Assembly (NCBI GenBank): GCA_014058405.1
Contig: CP047423.1
Location: forward strand, 1,240,001-1,304,000
Direction: 5' to 3'
From: Candidatus Nitrospira kreftii
GTDB lineage: Bacteria > Nitrospirota > Nitrospiria > Nitrospirales > Nitrospiraceae
Length of the DNA stretch: 64,000 nt
A program made the translations under genes and the position numbers. Positions 25,859 through 34,170 of the stretch are shown piece after piece. Within the stretch, counting starts at the first letter, position 1; every line of letters begins with the position of its first letter. Under the pieces are notes generated by a model. The model searched no databases, had not been told where the DNA came from, and saw nothing but the letters and a program-made list of their open reading frames with translations.

Positions 25859-26956
25859 TTATTTCCTAGGATTGAGAACGGATGGTGCGATAAGGGCTGC
25901 GGCTTCTCCTCCTCCGGTCGGCGGAGGTGGATCGGTCTGAAGTGCCGACATCTCGACAGCCTTCGTGAGTGTCAGATCCCAGTCTCCCTTTTCGAAGTCG
26001 CTCAAGGAGAGCTCTATCCCTCTTCCATACCGATGGAGATAATCCACCAGCGGTGGTTCATCGGCAAAGTTGTACCGTCGCACATACACCAGAGGCGTCT
26101 GCAGTGCCACGGCTTCCACTAATGTTCCGTAGCCTGGTTTCGTCATGATGACATCGACCGAGGCCATCAACGTTTTAAACGAAAACGGCAAGGACTTGGT
26201 AGAGATAAATCGCCTGCTTGTCGAAGGGATCGAGCCGTCGAAGAGGAAGCGATAGCCGGGAAGTGACTCCACTCTTTCAAACGGGAGCGCATCCAATGGA
26301 ATGCCGCCGAATCCGACGAGCACGGTATGTTCTCCACGCGGTAGCTTCAGAAGCTCGGTGAGTTGTTCACGAGCCGAAGGAGCCGGTTCTGCAATCGGTC
26401 CGATGTCGATCAACTGTTTGAAGATCGTCATGGTAGGAGCCGGGGTAATTCGTAGCGCGAGATCAGCTGTGCCGTAGGCCTGTCGAATCGACTGGATGAT
26501 TGCCCGTCCGTCAATCGATGGAGGGGCCGGGTAATCGGATAGGACAAGGTCCCACGTCAGGTTGACGAGTGCGACGGTGGAAATGCCGGCAGCTTTTCCA
26601 GCCGCCAGAGCCAAATACGGTGTATCAGCCAAGACAAGATCCGGAGCGGCAGCACGCATGGCCTCAACCTCAGTCCGAAGGCGATCATTCCAGGTGCTAT
26701 GGAATCGGTGATGTTCGTGCCAGGTCGCCTCCACGTCGATCGTCATGGGACCGTTTTGAATGCAGCCGATGTCCTGCTGAACGGCGCTCGTCTCCCAGGG
26801 AGTCGTGAGACGATCAGTGAAGAATGATGCAGGGACGGTGGTCCGAAGAAGCACTCGAAGGTTCGGAACGAGACGGCCTAAGGCATTGAGCACCGGCACG
26901 ACTTGTGCGGCATGGCCGAATCCATGTCCTGAGATGGCGGCCCAGATCAACGGCAT
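25859..26956 (-). CDS. Glycosyltransferase-like protein (GT-B fold)
   Basis: This 365-residue protein looks like a GT-B glycosyltransferase (MurG/MGT-like): the N-terminal glycine loop ISGHGFGHAAQVVPVL, a middle linker, and the C-terminal donor-binding part with KPGYGTLVEAVALQTPLVYVRR. The same layout occurs in the N-terminal domain of L-arabinokinases, so the activity is not certain. It is the first large gene of the cluster and is three bases from the methyltransferase. It may glycosylate the peptide or belong to an older neighbouring unit. Confidence 0.65.
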   Translation of the reverse strand: MPLIWAAISGHGFGHAAQVVPVLNALGRLVPNLRVLLRTTVPASFFTDRLTTPWETSAVQQDIGCIQNGPMTIDVEATWHEHHRFHSTWNDRLRTEVEAMRAAAPDLVLADTPYLALAAGKAAGISTVALVNLTWDLVLSDYPAPPSIDGRAIIQSIRQAYGTADLALRITPAPTMTIFKQLIDIGPIAEPAPSAREQLTELLKLPRGEHTVLVGFGGIPLDALPFERVESLPGYRFLFDGSIPSTSRRFISTKSLPFSFKTLMASVDVIMTKPGYGTLVEAVALQTPLVYVRRYNFADEPPLVDYLHRYGRGIELSLSDFEKGDWDLTLTKAVEMSALQTDPPPPTGGGEAAALIAPSVLNPRK

Positions 26957-27008
26957 AGCTAGGAGTCGGTGAGAACCACGAGCGACAACCGGTGCAGGGA
27001 AAATCTAC

Positions 27009-27209
27009 TCAACTATTGGAATGGTCCGATTCCATGGGAGGAATGTTGTACAGCAGTTCCAGGTCGAACTCGTCGACCAGTTCGTTGAATGCGCCGGACC
27101 CCATATCGGAACGAACTTCGGCCATGACAAGATCAATCGCCGGAGCGGCATGTTGTCCATATTGCGTGACAGCTGATTCAATGCGCTTTCTGGCATCGTC
27201 GAGGTTCAC
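27009..27209 (-). CDS. Small acidic protein of unknown function
   Basis: This 66-residue protein starts at a GTG with a very strong ribosome-binding site (AAGGAGG, six bases before). It is acidic, has no cysteine, signal or membrane helix, and reads as a helical protein (DDARKRIESAVTQYGQHAAPAIDLVMAEVRSDMG). It lies 52 bases upstream of the glycosyltransferase-like gene on the same strand and may be the first gene of the RiPP transcript. I do not recognise it; a role as second precursor is unlikely because of its composition. Confidence 0.6.
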   Translation of the reverse strand: MNLDDARKRIESAVTQYGQHAAPAIDLVMAEVRSDMGSGAFNELVDEFDLELLYNIPPMESDHSNS

Positions 27210-27240
27210 GTAGTCCCTCCTTCTTTTTATAATGAATTAT

Positions 27241-27558
27241 TTATCCAAGGGAGCGCAAGAGCTCTTGCATATCCGGCACCAGATCCTTGCCGCCGTTGGA
27301 CCGTCCCGAAAGGACGGCGTCGATTCCGGCGGTGAGAACCGGTTTGGCATCGGCGTGCCGTCCTAATTGGATCAAAGCACGTCCAAGGGCCAGATGAGAG
27401 GCCACATGGGTCGGGTCCAATTGTGTCGCGACAGTCAGATGCTCGACAGCCTCTTCCACACTCCCGTTTTCTTGAAGGATCTTATTGCCAAGCCCGTAAC
27501 GACCGAGGAAGCCCTTCGGATTCTTGGCAACCATTTGGCGGAATGCATCGATATTCAT
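27241..27558 (-). CDS. Short TPR-repeat protein
   Basis: This 105-residue protein has two or three tetratricopeptide-like helix pairs (GNKILQENGSVEEAVEHLTVATQLDP and ALGRALIQLGRHADAKPVLTAG), which act as protein-binding scaffolds. No signal peptide is present, so it is cytoplasmic. It ends 31 bases before the small acidic protein gene on the same strand. A partner cannot be named. Confidence 0.65.
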   Translation of the reverse strand: MNIDAFRQMVAKNPKGFLGRYGLGNKILQENGSVEEAVEHLTVATQLDPTHVASHLALGRALIQLGRHADAKPVLTAGIDAVLSGRSNGGKDLVPDMQELLRSLG

Positions 27559-27648
27559 AGCGCGGTTCCGGTAGTCGAAGGGTACTATAACACCGGAACG
27601 GTGGGATCGGCCAGATGGGAACGTCGGCTGGAGAAACGGGTGTTTGTG

Positions 27649-28398
27649 TTAGGGAATCGGGGTGGTCGTGGGGACAATGGAAAGGGAGGGCTGTGGTGCC
27701 GATGGTCTTCTTGCTTTTACGGTCACGGTGCGGATGCCGGATTTTGGGGCTGGGGCGCTGCTGGCCGTATAGAGCGTGGTGTCTCGAACAAGTTGGACCG
27801 TCAAGTTTGTCAGACAGGCTTCAGTCACATGTCCCTTCAGTTCCTCGATCATAACCGGTGTGGCACCGAACAAATTGTAACGGGCAGTACCAGAAGACGT
27901 GGCTTCATACCGTTTGATCTGGCCATCCCACCGCTCGAGCTCAAGGCCGACTGTGGCCGCATAGTCGTACTCAAAATCGACGAAAGGCGAGAGCAGAAAC
28001 ATAGAACCACCGAGGAGGATCCCTTTGAACGCGGCCATCCAGGAGTGCGGCTCAATGGCCTCGTCCACGGTGATACGCGCGGAGACGACTTTCTCTCCGA
28101 GCGAATCCGACTGTCCTCCGAGTGGAATCAGCGTGGAAAAGAGGTGTGTGTCTTGCACCCCATTGAGAATCCGGCGCTCGGCTTCCGTCGAGGGATCTTG
28201 CGGTGCTCCGTTGCGTGAAAGATGAAACGAATCCATGACCAAGGGAACCCGCTCAGTGCTGGGGAGCGAGTGGCTGATAGCGGCCTGCGACTCTATGGAG
28301 ACAGGTTTCACCTCGAGTGATCGAGCGCATCCGATCGACAGACCCAAGACGACTCCCATGAAGCCTATGATCGTCCAGCGAAAGGTGTATCTCGTCAT
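27649..28398 (-). CDS. Lipoprotein of unknown function
   Basis: This 249-residue protein starts MTRYTFRWTIIGFMGVV with a classical signal and lipobox LSIGC, so it is lipid-anchored, probably in the outer membrane. The mature part has a hydrophobic GILLGGSMFLLSPF segment and beta-rich stretches like LELERWDGQIKRYEA; the C-terminus is Pro/Ser/Thr-rich. The ATG at 28398 is chosen because of GAGGAGA before it. It lies 14 bases from the PagL-like gene on the same strand, so the two are likely an operon concerned with the envelope. Confidence 0.65.
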   Translation of the reverse strand: MTRYTFRWTIIGFMGVVLGLSIGCARSLEVKPVSIESQAAISHSLPSTERVPLVMDSFHLSRNGAPQDPSTEAERRILNGVQDTHLFSTLIPLGGQSDSLGEKVVSARITVDEAIEPHSWMAAFKGILLGGSMFLLSPFVDFEYDYAATVGLELERWDGQIKRYEATSSGTARYNLFGATPVMIEELKGHVTEACLTNLTVQLVRDTTLYTASSAPAPKSGIRTVTVKARRPSAPQPSLSIVPTTTPIP

Positions 28399-28411
28399 GA
28401 TTGTTGTCTCC

Positions 28412-29014
28412 TCAGAAATAAAATGAGAAGCCACCAAATGGCAGGCTTGCATTCAGCCCAAGATTCGGGAATGCCGTCCCGGCGTTGGAGATATGATGGA
28501 AGCGGTAGCCGGCGTTGACGGCAAGTTGGGACGTCAGGAACCAGGACACGCCCACTCCCCCGACGAGTACAAAGTTGAACTCATTGGCTTGTTCGCGAAT
28601 GCGTCCGCCAAGATCCGTCCAGAATGGCCCGCCGGCGAATTCCGCATACGGCCGAAGACGCCCCAAGGCGACGAATGTGTACTTAATCCTCGGTGTGAAT
28701 CCGATGCCATGCGTTACCAGCGGCTCTCGGAACTCCAGGTACACCATCTCCGCTCCAAGCGAGACTTGCCCTCGGTACCAGCTGTCACCGATGGGATCGG
28801 TGATCGTCATCATCCACGACGGCATCACGGCCGGTCCGTGCTGTTTGGTCTTGTGCAGTTCTGTGAGCCGGTGCGAGAACATATAGCCGGCCGTGAGTCC
28901 GACTTCTTGTGTCCCGACCGTGATGGTTGGCCTGACATCGTCGGCTTGGACGCTGGGTGCTATCAGAACGGCGCCGAGTACTATAGTGGCGAAGGTGCGA
29001 ATGCGACAATCCAT
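28412..29014 (-). CDS. PagL-like lipid A 3-O-deacylase
   Basis: This 200-residue protein has a signal peptide (cleavage likely after SVQA) and ends in an aromatic residue as outer-membrane barrels do (GGFSFYF). Near the C-terminus the segment GYRFHHISNAG matches the catalytic His-Ser region of the acyloxyacyl hydrolase/PagL family, which removes a 3-O-acyl chain from lipid A in the outer membrane. Alternating hydrophobic strands fill the rest. It heads a pair with the lipoprotein gene. Activity is inferred from the motif and fold. Confidence 0.72.
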   Translation of the reverse strand: MDCRIRTFATIVLGAVLIAPSVQADDVRPTITVGTQEVGLTAGYMFSHRLTELHKTKQHGPAVMPSWMMTITDPIGDSWYRGQVSLGAEMVYLEFREPLVTHGIGFTPRIKYTFVALGRLRPYAEFAGGPFWTDLGGRIREQANEFNFVLVGGVGVSWFLTSQLAVNAGYRFHHISNAGTAFPNLGLNASLPFGGFSFYF

Positions 29015-29181
29015 GCTGTCTCCACGTCACTATCTTGTCGGCTCATGTCGGGTGAAACTTGATCAAGAGCTGTTCAGGCGTGATGCTTCAAAGGTAGCAG
29101 AGGGGTGAATTCTGTCCAGGAGTTCGTCGAGTTGTCGGAAAAAGCACGTGGGTGAAGGGGCGGGGCGAAATGGAGACCAGG

Positions 29182-30018
29182 CTATTTGCTTGCCTTGAGG
29201 TGTGAGAGATGGTCTGAGTCGGCCTGTAACTCGGGCAATGCATAGCGCTGATCGAGAGCGACCACACGATCGAGACATCGCAGCGCAGAAGTGTAATCCT
29301 GACGTGTCTCGTACACCTTGGCGAGGAGGCGGAGAACTGCGGCTTCGGCCGGTTCGTTGCCGAGCTTGATGTAGTGTTCAGAGGCGTTGTTGAGGCAACG
29401 CTCGGCTCTAACGAGGTCTCCGTGATCGAGATAGCATTTCCCAAGTTGGCTATATGTGACAGCGAGTCCTTCTTCGTTGCCCACCGTTCGATGATGGTCG
29501 AGGGCCTGTTTAAACGACGCCACGGCTTGGTCCCATTGGCCGTCTCGGGCCTCTTGGAGTGCGAGGTTATTGTAAAGAATCCCGAGTCCTCGGTTGTCTT
29601 GAAGTTGGCGCAAAAGATCCATGGCTTCAAGATAGTAGGGACGTGCTTTCTCAGGATGATCAGACGCGATATGAAGATTGCCGAGGTTGACTAAGGTGTG
29701 GGCTACGGCCGTGAGATTGTGCTCGGTTCGTTGGATCTGGAGCACTTCTCGATAGCAGTCTTCTGCACGGGTAAACTCATTCATGAGCGCGCAGGTATTG
29801 CCGAGGTTGCCGAGAGAAGCCGAGAGCGCCTGTTGATTGACGGCACCTCGATCATCGGCCACCGCTGCTTCCCACGCAGCGCGAGCCTGAACCAGATCTC
29901 CCCGATGGAGAAAAATCCGGGCTCGATGTTTATCGTCGTCCGACATGGAATTTGTTGTCCGTGAACCCCGCTTCGCCTCAGCGAGGCGAGCGTGAAGCGT
30001 ATCGGCCAATGGTTTCAT
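29182..30018 (-). CDS. TPR-repeat protein
   Basis: This 278-residue protein consists of five or six tetratricopeptide repeats (for example GNLGNTCALMNEFTRAEDCYREVL and QLGKCYLDHGDLVRAERCLNNA) with no signal or membrane helix, so it is a cytoplasmic scaffold, possibly of the kinesin-light-chain type. The first 24 codons come partly from dispersed-repeat DNA, and an ATG at 29946 just before the first clear helix may be the true start. Neither start has a good ribosome-binding site. Confidence 0.65.
   Translation of the reverse strand: MKPLADTLHARLAEAKRGSRTTNSMSDDDKHRARIFLHRGDLVQARAAWEAAVADDRGAVNQQALSASLGNLGNTCALMNEFTRAEDCYREVLQIQRTEHNLTAVAHTLVNLGNLHIASDHPEKARPYYLEAMDLLRQLQDNRGLGILYNNLALQEARDGQWDQAVASFKQALDHHRTVGNEEGLAVTYSQLGKCYLDHGDLVRAERCLNNASEHYIKLGNEPAEAAVLRLLAKVYETRQDYTSALRCLDRVVALDQRYALPELQADSDHLSHLKASK
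29989..30004. repeat. Dispersed GTGAAGC-type repeat, copy a
   Basis: GAGCGTGAAGCGTATC lies in the N-terminal codons of the TPR gene. It shares its core with five further copies between 30.0 and 33.3 kb. Just downstream (30017-30084) is a stretch rich in variants of GAAAC and CTTGAA that looks like the spacer part of the same element. Confidence 0.4.
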
Positions 30019-30084
30019 GTTTCAGGTTTGAGGTTTTGGGTTTCTGCACAACTGGAAACCTTGAACGTGAAACTTGGAACTCAT

Positions 30085-30118
30085 GAGCGAGATACGAACG
30101 ACGCTTCACGAGATACGG
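30085..30118. repeat. Dispersed GTGAAGC-type repeat, copy b
   Basis: This copy, between genes, has GAGATACGAACGACGCTTCA followed by CGAGATACGG, that is the TTCACG core framed by two GAGATACG boxes. It ends just before the stop of the next minus-strand gene. Confidence 0.5.
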
Positions 30119-30124
30119 CTAAAG

Positions 30125-30547
30125 TCAGTCTCCCCCCTTTGGCGTGTCACGCGTAAATTCGATCTGTAGCTCATCTTGCTCTTCCAGGCCTAACCCAGCT
30201 TGAAACGAACGATACAACTCTTCAATCTGATCAATATCTTGATCCGAGCGCGCTTCACGCTTCACGAGATACGCCTCACACAGCTTCAGGCCTGTCTCAA
30301 AGTGCCGGGCAATCGTCTCCTCCGTCACTTGCTGCCAGGTGATGTAGATGCAGAAAGCCTGGAACGAGTGGGCCTTGGGATGGCGTTGCGCGAGCGCCAG
30401 CAGTCCCTCGTAGGCCTCACGGGCAGTTGCACCGGCATTGGAAGAAAACGTCTCTTCGAGCTGAACGGCGTGGTCCCAGTCCGAGCCGAGTTCACGTTCG
30501 GATTGGCTGAATGCGTCTTGTGCGGCTAGGGCAGGATCAAAGCGCAT
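30125..30547 (-). CDS. Protein of unknown function
   Basis: This 140-residue, mostly helical, acidic protein has no signal peptide or membrane helix. I do not recognise the family. Its middle (LCEAYLVKREARSDQD) is encoded by a copy of the dispersed GTGAAGC repeat, inserted in frame. It lies between the TPR gene and the nucleotidase-like gene on the same strand. Confidence 0.5.
   Translation of the reverse strand: MRFDPALAAQDAFSQSERELGSDWDHAVQLEETFSSNAGATAREAYEGLLALAQRHPKAHSFQAFCIYITWQQVTEETIARHFETGLKLCEAYLVKREARSDQDIDQIEELYRSFQAGLGLEEQDELQIEFTRDTPKGGD
30249..30274. repeat. Dispersed GTGAAGC-type repeat, copy c, inside a gene
   Basis: On the minus strand this copy reads GGCGTATCTCGTGAAGCGTG followed by AAGCG and codes for YLVKREAR within the 30125-30547 protein. 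The frame is kept. Confidence 0.5.
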
Positions 30548-30622
30548 TGAACGAATTTCTCGCTCCTCGTGAAGTGGGTTCTCTTGAGATAAGCTGGAGA
30601 ATACTGAGTTGGGGGTGGGAGG

Positions 30623-31285
30623 TCAATGTTTCAGTAATTCGTGTTGCAAGGTTTCACTCCAGGGAACTATTTCTGTGTGGCTTTCCACCCCCCCATATCT
30701 GTCTATGACAATTTCTTGAATCTCCTTCCAGTCATTGGCTCGTAGACCTTCAAGATGAGAATTTGTAGTGTTGGTAAAGATGATGCATTCACTTCCAGAG
30801 TTCCGATACTCACGGATATGCTTCTCTGAATCCTCAATATAGAGATTTGCACCAACGTGAGTCTTGTGCTGCATGAAACAGAGGTCCCAATACGGGATAC
30901 CATGCGAATCAAGCCAATCTATGGTTTGTGAGATTGCTTGCTTGTGAAAGTACTTGATGTAAAGACGGTGTGTAATTATTCGGATGCGAACGTCTCTTTT
31001 TGACAGATGCCTCAGTACCTGTGGGCACCCATTGATAGGAACCAGACGTTTGAACAAGTCTCTCTGAGTAACCGCAAACTTGTGAAAGTCTAGATAGCCA
31101 CCAGGTGCTTTATCGATGCCCCATTCCGGTAGGCCGTAGCTGACGTTTGTTTCTAATGAATCTTCGGCTACCCCAAGCCATTCGGCTGCGATCGGTCGAA
31201 TTCCTGCGTAGAAATCGTCGCACACGCCATCAAGGTCGACACCAAGAATGAAGACATCAGATTGGTCTAGATCAGATGGACTCAT
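30623..31285 (-). CDS. HAD-family 5'-nucleotidase-like protein
   Basis: This 220-residue protein fits the 5'(3')-deoxyribonucleotidase (NT5C) group of the HAD superfamily, which dephosphorylates nucleotides. Motif I is LGVDLDGVCDDF with the nucleophile and acid aspartates, motif II lies in IRIITHR, and the C-terminal acidic motif is in YIEDSEKHI. Function on nucleotides is family-based. It faces the SagB-like gene divergently across about 150 bases. Confidence 0.7.
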   Translation of the reverse strand: MSPSDLDQSDVFILGVDLDGVCDDFYAGIRPIAAEWLGVAEDSLETNVSYGLPEWGIDKAPGGYLDFHKFAVTQRDLFKRLVPINGCPQVLRHLSKRDVRIRIITHRLYIKYFHKQAISQTIDWLDSHGIPYWDLCFMQHKTHVGANLYIEDSEKHIREYRNSGSECIIFTNTTNSHLEGLRANDWKEIQEIVIDRYGGVESHTEIVPWSETLQHELLKH

Positions 31286-31440
31286 GTAGATCGTAAATGG
31301 ACTGAAACTGCCACGGGCCTCAATGCCTCTTCCCGATTCAGGCGTTCCAGTTTACCATCTTGGTCACGTCATGTCGCTGCCACGCCTTTCTACGCGTTTA
31401 CTTTCCTTCTCGCCGCTCTGTAGACTGCATGTATCCTGCG

Positions 31441-33219
31441 ATGAGCACTGAGACCCCAATTCCCACTACAAAACTTGAGCCTGTTCCGACTGATCCAGTC
31501 GAAAGAATCATCCGCTATCACATTCAAACTAAGCACCATTTCAACCGTTATGCTCGCTCACTGGGATATCTTGATTGGGCAAATCAACCGGATCCGTTTC
31601 GGCGGTTTGAGGGGGCTCAGCTCATCTCTCTCCCATTGCTTCTGCCTGATGAAGAGCCGCTCTCGCCTGCCTATGAGGCGATTTATGAACGAGGAGCCGT
31701 TCCCTGTCAGCCTGTCAGCTTGAGCACGTTGTCCCGTTTCTTCGAATTCGCCCTTGCCTTATCAGCCTGGAAGAAAGCGGGTGAATCGGAATGGGCGCTC
31801 AGGAGTAATCCGTCGTCCGGCAATCTCCATCCGACGGAAGGCTATGTTGTTCTGTCAGAAATCGACGGACTCAACTTGGCACCAGGTCTCTACCATTACG
31901 CGCCGAAAGAACATGGACTGGAATTGCGCGCGGAGTTTTCTGCAGAGCCAGTTGCTCGGTTACTGGCTCCATTTCCTTCTGGCGCCTTTCTCCTCGGACT
32001 TACATCGGTTCACTGGCGCGAAGCCTGGAAATATGGTGAGCGAGCGTTTCGCTACTGCAACCACGATGTCGGTCATGCGATTGGTAGCACTCGAATTGCC
32101 GCCGCCACGCTCGGTTGGACCATGGCGTTGTTGGATGGTGTGAATCAAGACACGGTGGCGATGTTACTCGGGACCGATCGCAAGGAAGACTTTGGAGAGG
32201 CTGAGCTTGAGCATCCGGACTGTTTGGCAGTGCTCTGGCCATCTAAAAACGCGAAGCGTGAAGCGTCGTTCGTGAAGCGCGAGCATTCAGCAATGCCGTT
32301 GTTCATTGATTTGGCCATTGCAGAAGAATTGGCTCGGGGAACTTGGCATGGAAAGGCGAATCGATTGAGCCAGGAGCATGGGGTGCATTGGGACATTATC
32401 GACGAAGCAGCTGAGGTTTCATGGAAACGACAGGCCGATACAGCAATACTTTTTCCACCACAGGCCTTTTCTGAACCCGATACGCTTCACGCTTCACGAG
32501 CGACAATCGACGCCGGCCCATCGGCCGGCCAGATCATTCGCCAGAGGAGAAGCGCTGTGGCGTTTGACGGCCAGACCTCGATTTCCGCAGCCACATTTTT
32601 TCGCATGATGCAGCGGGTCATGCCAGAAGCCGACCGTCCACAGTTTGAACGACCGATGCCCTGGGATGGGTGGCCCTATGATCCAGCGATACATCTCCTG
32701 ATATTTGTTCATCGTGTGGATGGGTTGACGCCTGGATTGTATTGCTTGGTACGGGATCACAAGAAACTCTCGTTCGTTCAGCAGGCCATGAACTCCGAAC
32801 TCAACTGGACGATCGCGCCTGGTTGCCCGGACGAGCTTCCCCTGTATTGGCTGCTCGAAGGCGATGCGAAAAAAATAGCGGCGCAGGTGAGTTGCCATCA
32901 GGACATTGCCGGCGACAGTGCGTTTTCGCTCGGGATGTTGGCTGAGTTTGAGGGCACCTTGCGGGAACGAGGCGCATGGTGGTATCCACGCATGTTTTGG
33001 GAAGCGGGCTTACTCGGACAGGTGTTGTACTTGGAGGCCGAGGCAGCGGGAGTGCGGGCCACGGGGATCGGCTGTTTCTTCGATGATCCGGTCCACGACA
33101 TCGTCGGTATCGCGAATGTAACCTTGCAATCGCTCTATCATTTCACGATCGGCGGACCGGTCGAAGATCAAAGACTGCAGATGTTGCCGCCGTATCACCA
33201 TGTGAAACGTCCTTCGTGA
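31441..33219 (+). CDS. Two-domain SagB-type nitroreductase-fold oxidoreductase
   Basis: This 592-residue protein has two nitroreductase-like domains. The first holds RSNPSSGNLHPTEGYVVLSE, the flavin-binding signature of SagB/ThcOx dehydrogenases, and GHAIGSTRIAAATLGW; the second begins near QIIRQRRSAVAFDG and includes PGLYCLVRDHKK. SagB proteins oxidise azolines to azoles in RiPPs, but stand-alone two-domain forms are common and not linked to a peptide. Two dispersed repeats lie inside the gene, coding for KREASFVKRE and DTLHASRA in and near the linker. The ATG at 31441 is preferred; no strong ribosome-binding site is visible. No cyclodehydratase or precursor is adjacent. Confidence 0.75.
   Translation: MSTETPIPTTKLEPVPTDPVERIIRYHIQTKHHFNRYARSLGYLDWANQPDPFRRFEGAQLISLPLLLPDEEPLSPAYEAIYERGAVPCQPVSLSTLSRFFEFALALSAWKKAGESEWALRSNPSSGNLHPTEGYVVLSEIDGLNLAPGLYHYAPKEHGLELRAEFSAEPVARLLAPFPSGAFLLGLTSVHWREAWKYGERAFRYCNHDVGHAIGSTRIAAATLGWTMALLDGVNQDTVAMLLGTDRKEDFGEAELEHPDCLAVLWPSKNAKREASFVKREHSAMPLFIDLAIAEELARGTWHGKANRLSQEHGVHWDIIDEAAEVSWKRQADTAILFPPQAFSEPDTLHASRATIDAGPSAGQIIRQRRSAVAFDGQTSISAATFFRMMQRVMPEADRPQFERPMPWDGWPYDPAIHLLIFVHRVDGLTPGLYCLVRDHKKLSFVQQAMNSELNWTIAPGCPDELPLYWLLEGDAKKIAAQVSCHQDIAGDSAFSLGMLAEFEGTLRERGAWWYPRMFWEAGLLGQVLYLEAEAAGVRATGIGCFFDDPVHDIVGIANVTLQSLYHFTIGGPVEDQRLQMLPPYHHVKRPS
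32251..32283. repeat. Dispersed GTGAAGC-type repeat, copy d, inside a gene
   Basis: This copy has three GTGAAGC/GCGAAGC units and codes in frame for AKREASFVKRE within the SagB-like protein, near the end of its first domain. Confidence 0.5.
32479..32502. repeat. Dispersed GTGAAGC-type repeat, copy e, inside a gene
   Basis: GATACGCTTCACGCTTCACG, the reverse orientation of copy d, lies in the linker between the two domains of the SagB-like protein and codes for DTLHASR. Confidence 0.5.
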
Positions 33220-33272
33220 AGCGTGAAGCGGTTTTGGGCTGAACGTTTCCTGGGACGAGATACGAACTACGG
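33213..33272. repeat. Dispersed GTGAAGC-type repeat, copy f
   Basis: TTCGTGAAGCGTGAAGCG supplies the stop codon of the SagB-like gene, and GAGATACGAACTACGG follows 27 bases later. This is the same pair of boxes as in copy b, in the opposite order. Confidence 0.5.
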
Positions 33273-33281
33273 ATTGAGCGT

Positions 33282-34136
33282 ATGTTTAAGATCAAGAGGA
33301 AAAACGACAAACCCAAGCGAACGGTGCTTTACAATATCGTCGAAGATTATTCTGAGTTTGATGCCCCAGGGAATGTGACTGTCTGTGCGATGACGGAGCC
33401 GGAGGATCTCCCTGCCCACGCCAAGATACTGTCAGAAAGTTATGATATCCCGCTCGAGACGATGACGACGTTGCTGACCGAGGGTGGGACGTATGTGTAT
33501 CCAGCAGTCGGTGGTCTTCTTACACGAGGCTTGTTTGCGTGCCGGATTGATTCGTCCATCCGAGCGCCGAAACAAACATGGACGTTGGATCTCATGCAGT
33601 TTGCGGAAGCCGAACAAGTGGCTCGAATCAAAGCACTTCCCCTCCCGGATGCCGCCTTTGAGGTCTTTCGTAAAACATTGCCTGTTGAGCTGAAAGCCAA
33701 ACTTGAAGAGAAGAATTTGGGGTTGGACTATCGGACGTTAGATCGCGCCGTCGCCAAGGGTGGTGACATCAAATATATCGATTTTCGCAAAGACTGGTCA
33801 CCACACTTTAAGCGACTTTGCATCATGCCGGATGGACGACTCGTCGAGACCGGCGGCGTGCAGGAATTTGCCGAGCTTCAGAGGATCACTGTCGCTCAGG
33901 CAAAAATATTGATCGAACAGGGTGGCACGCTCGATGTGAGAGGAGAGGTGTTGGCCTGTCAGATTGTGAACGGTCAGCCGGCAGTCGCGCGGTTCAGTGC
34001 GAAAAACTATGCGAAGGCGAAGGAGTTGGTTGGGTCGAAGGGCATACATTTGATGGATGCGTTGAGTGAGGTTGGGTACAGCGACCCGTCCATGATGCGC
34101 GGTCTGACTCGAAAAGAATTGACGGGCAAGCGATAA
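33282..34136 (+). CDS. Protein of unknown function
   Basis: This 284-residue protein has a basic N-terminus (MFKIKRKNDKPKR), no signal peptide and no membrane helix. I do not recognise it. It reads as an alpha/beta cytoplasmic protein; two similar helical stretches with AQAKILIEQGG and MTTLLTEGG may be small repeats. It starts just after a dispersed repeat and stands between the SagB-like gene and a convergent receiver gene. Confidence 0.6.
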   Translation: MFKIKRKNDKPKRTVLYNIVEDYSEFDAPGNVTVCAMTEPEDLPAHAKILSESYDIPLETMTTLLTEGGTYVYPAVGGLLTRGLFACRIDSSIRAPKQTWTLDLMQFAEAEQVARIKALPLPDAAFEVFRKTLPVELKAKLEEKNLGLDYRTLDRAVAKGGDIKYIDFRKDWSPHFKRLCIMPDGRLVETGGVQEFAELQRITVAQAKILIEQGGTLDVRGEVLACQIVNGQPAVARFSAKNYAKAKELVGSKGIHLMDALSEVGYSDPSMMRGLTRKELTGKR

Positions 34137-34170
34137 TCAGGAGAAGTGGGTTCTCTGGAGGTCGACGGAA

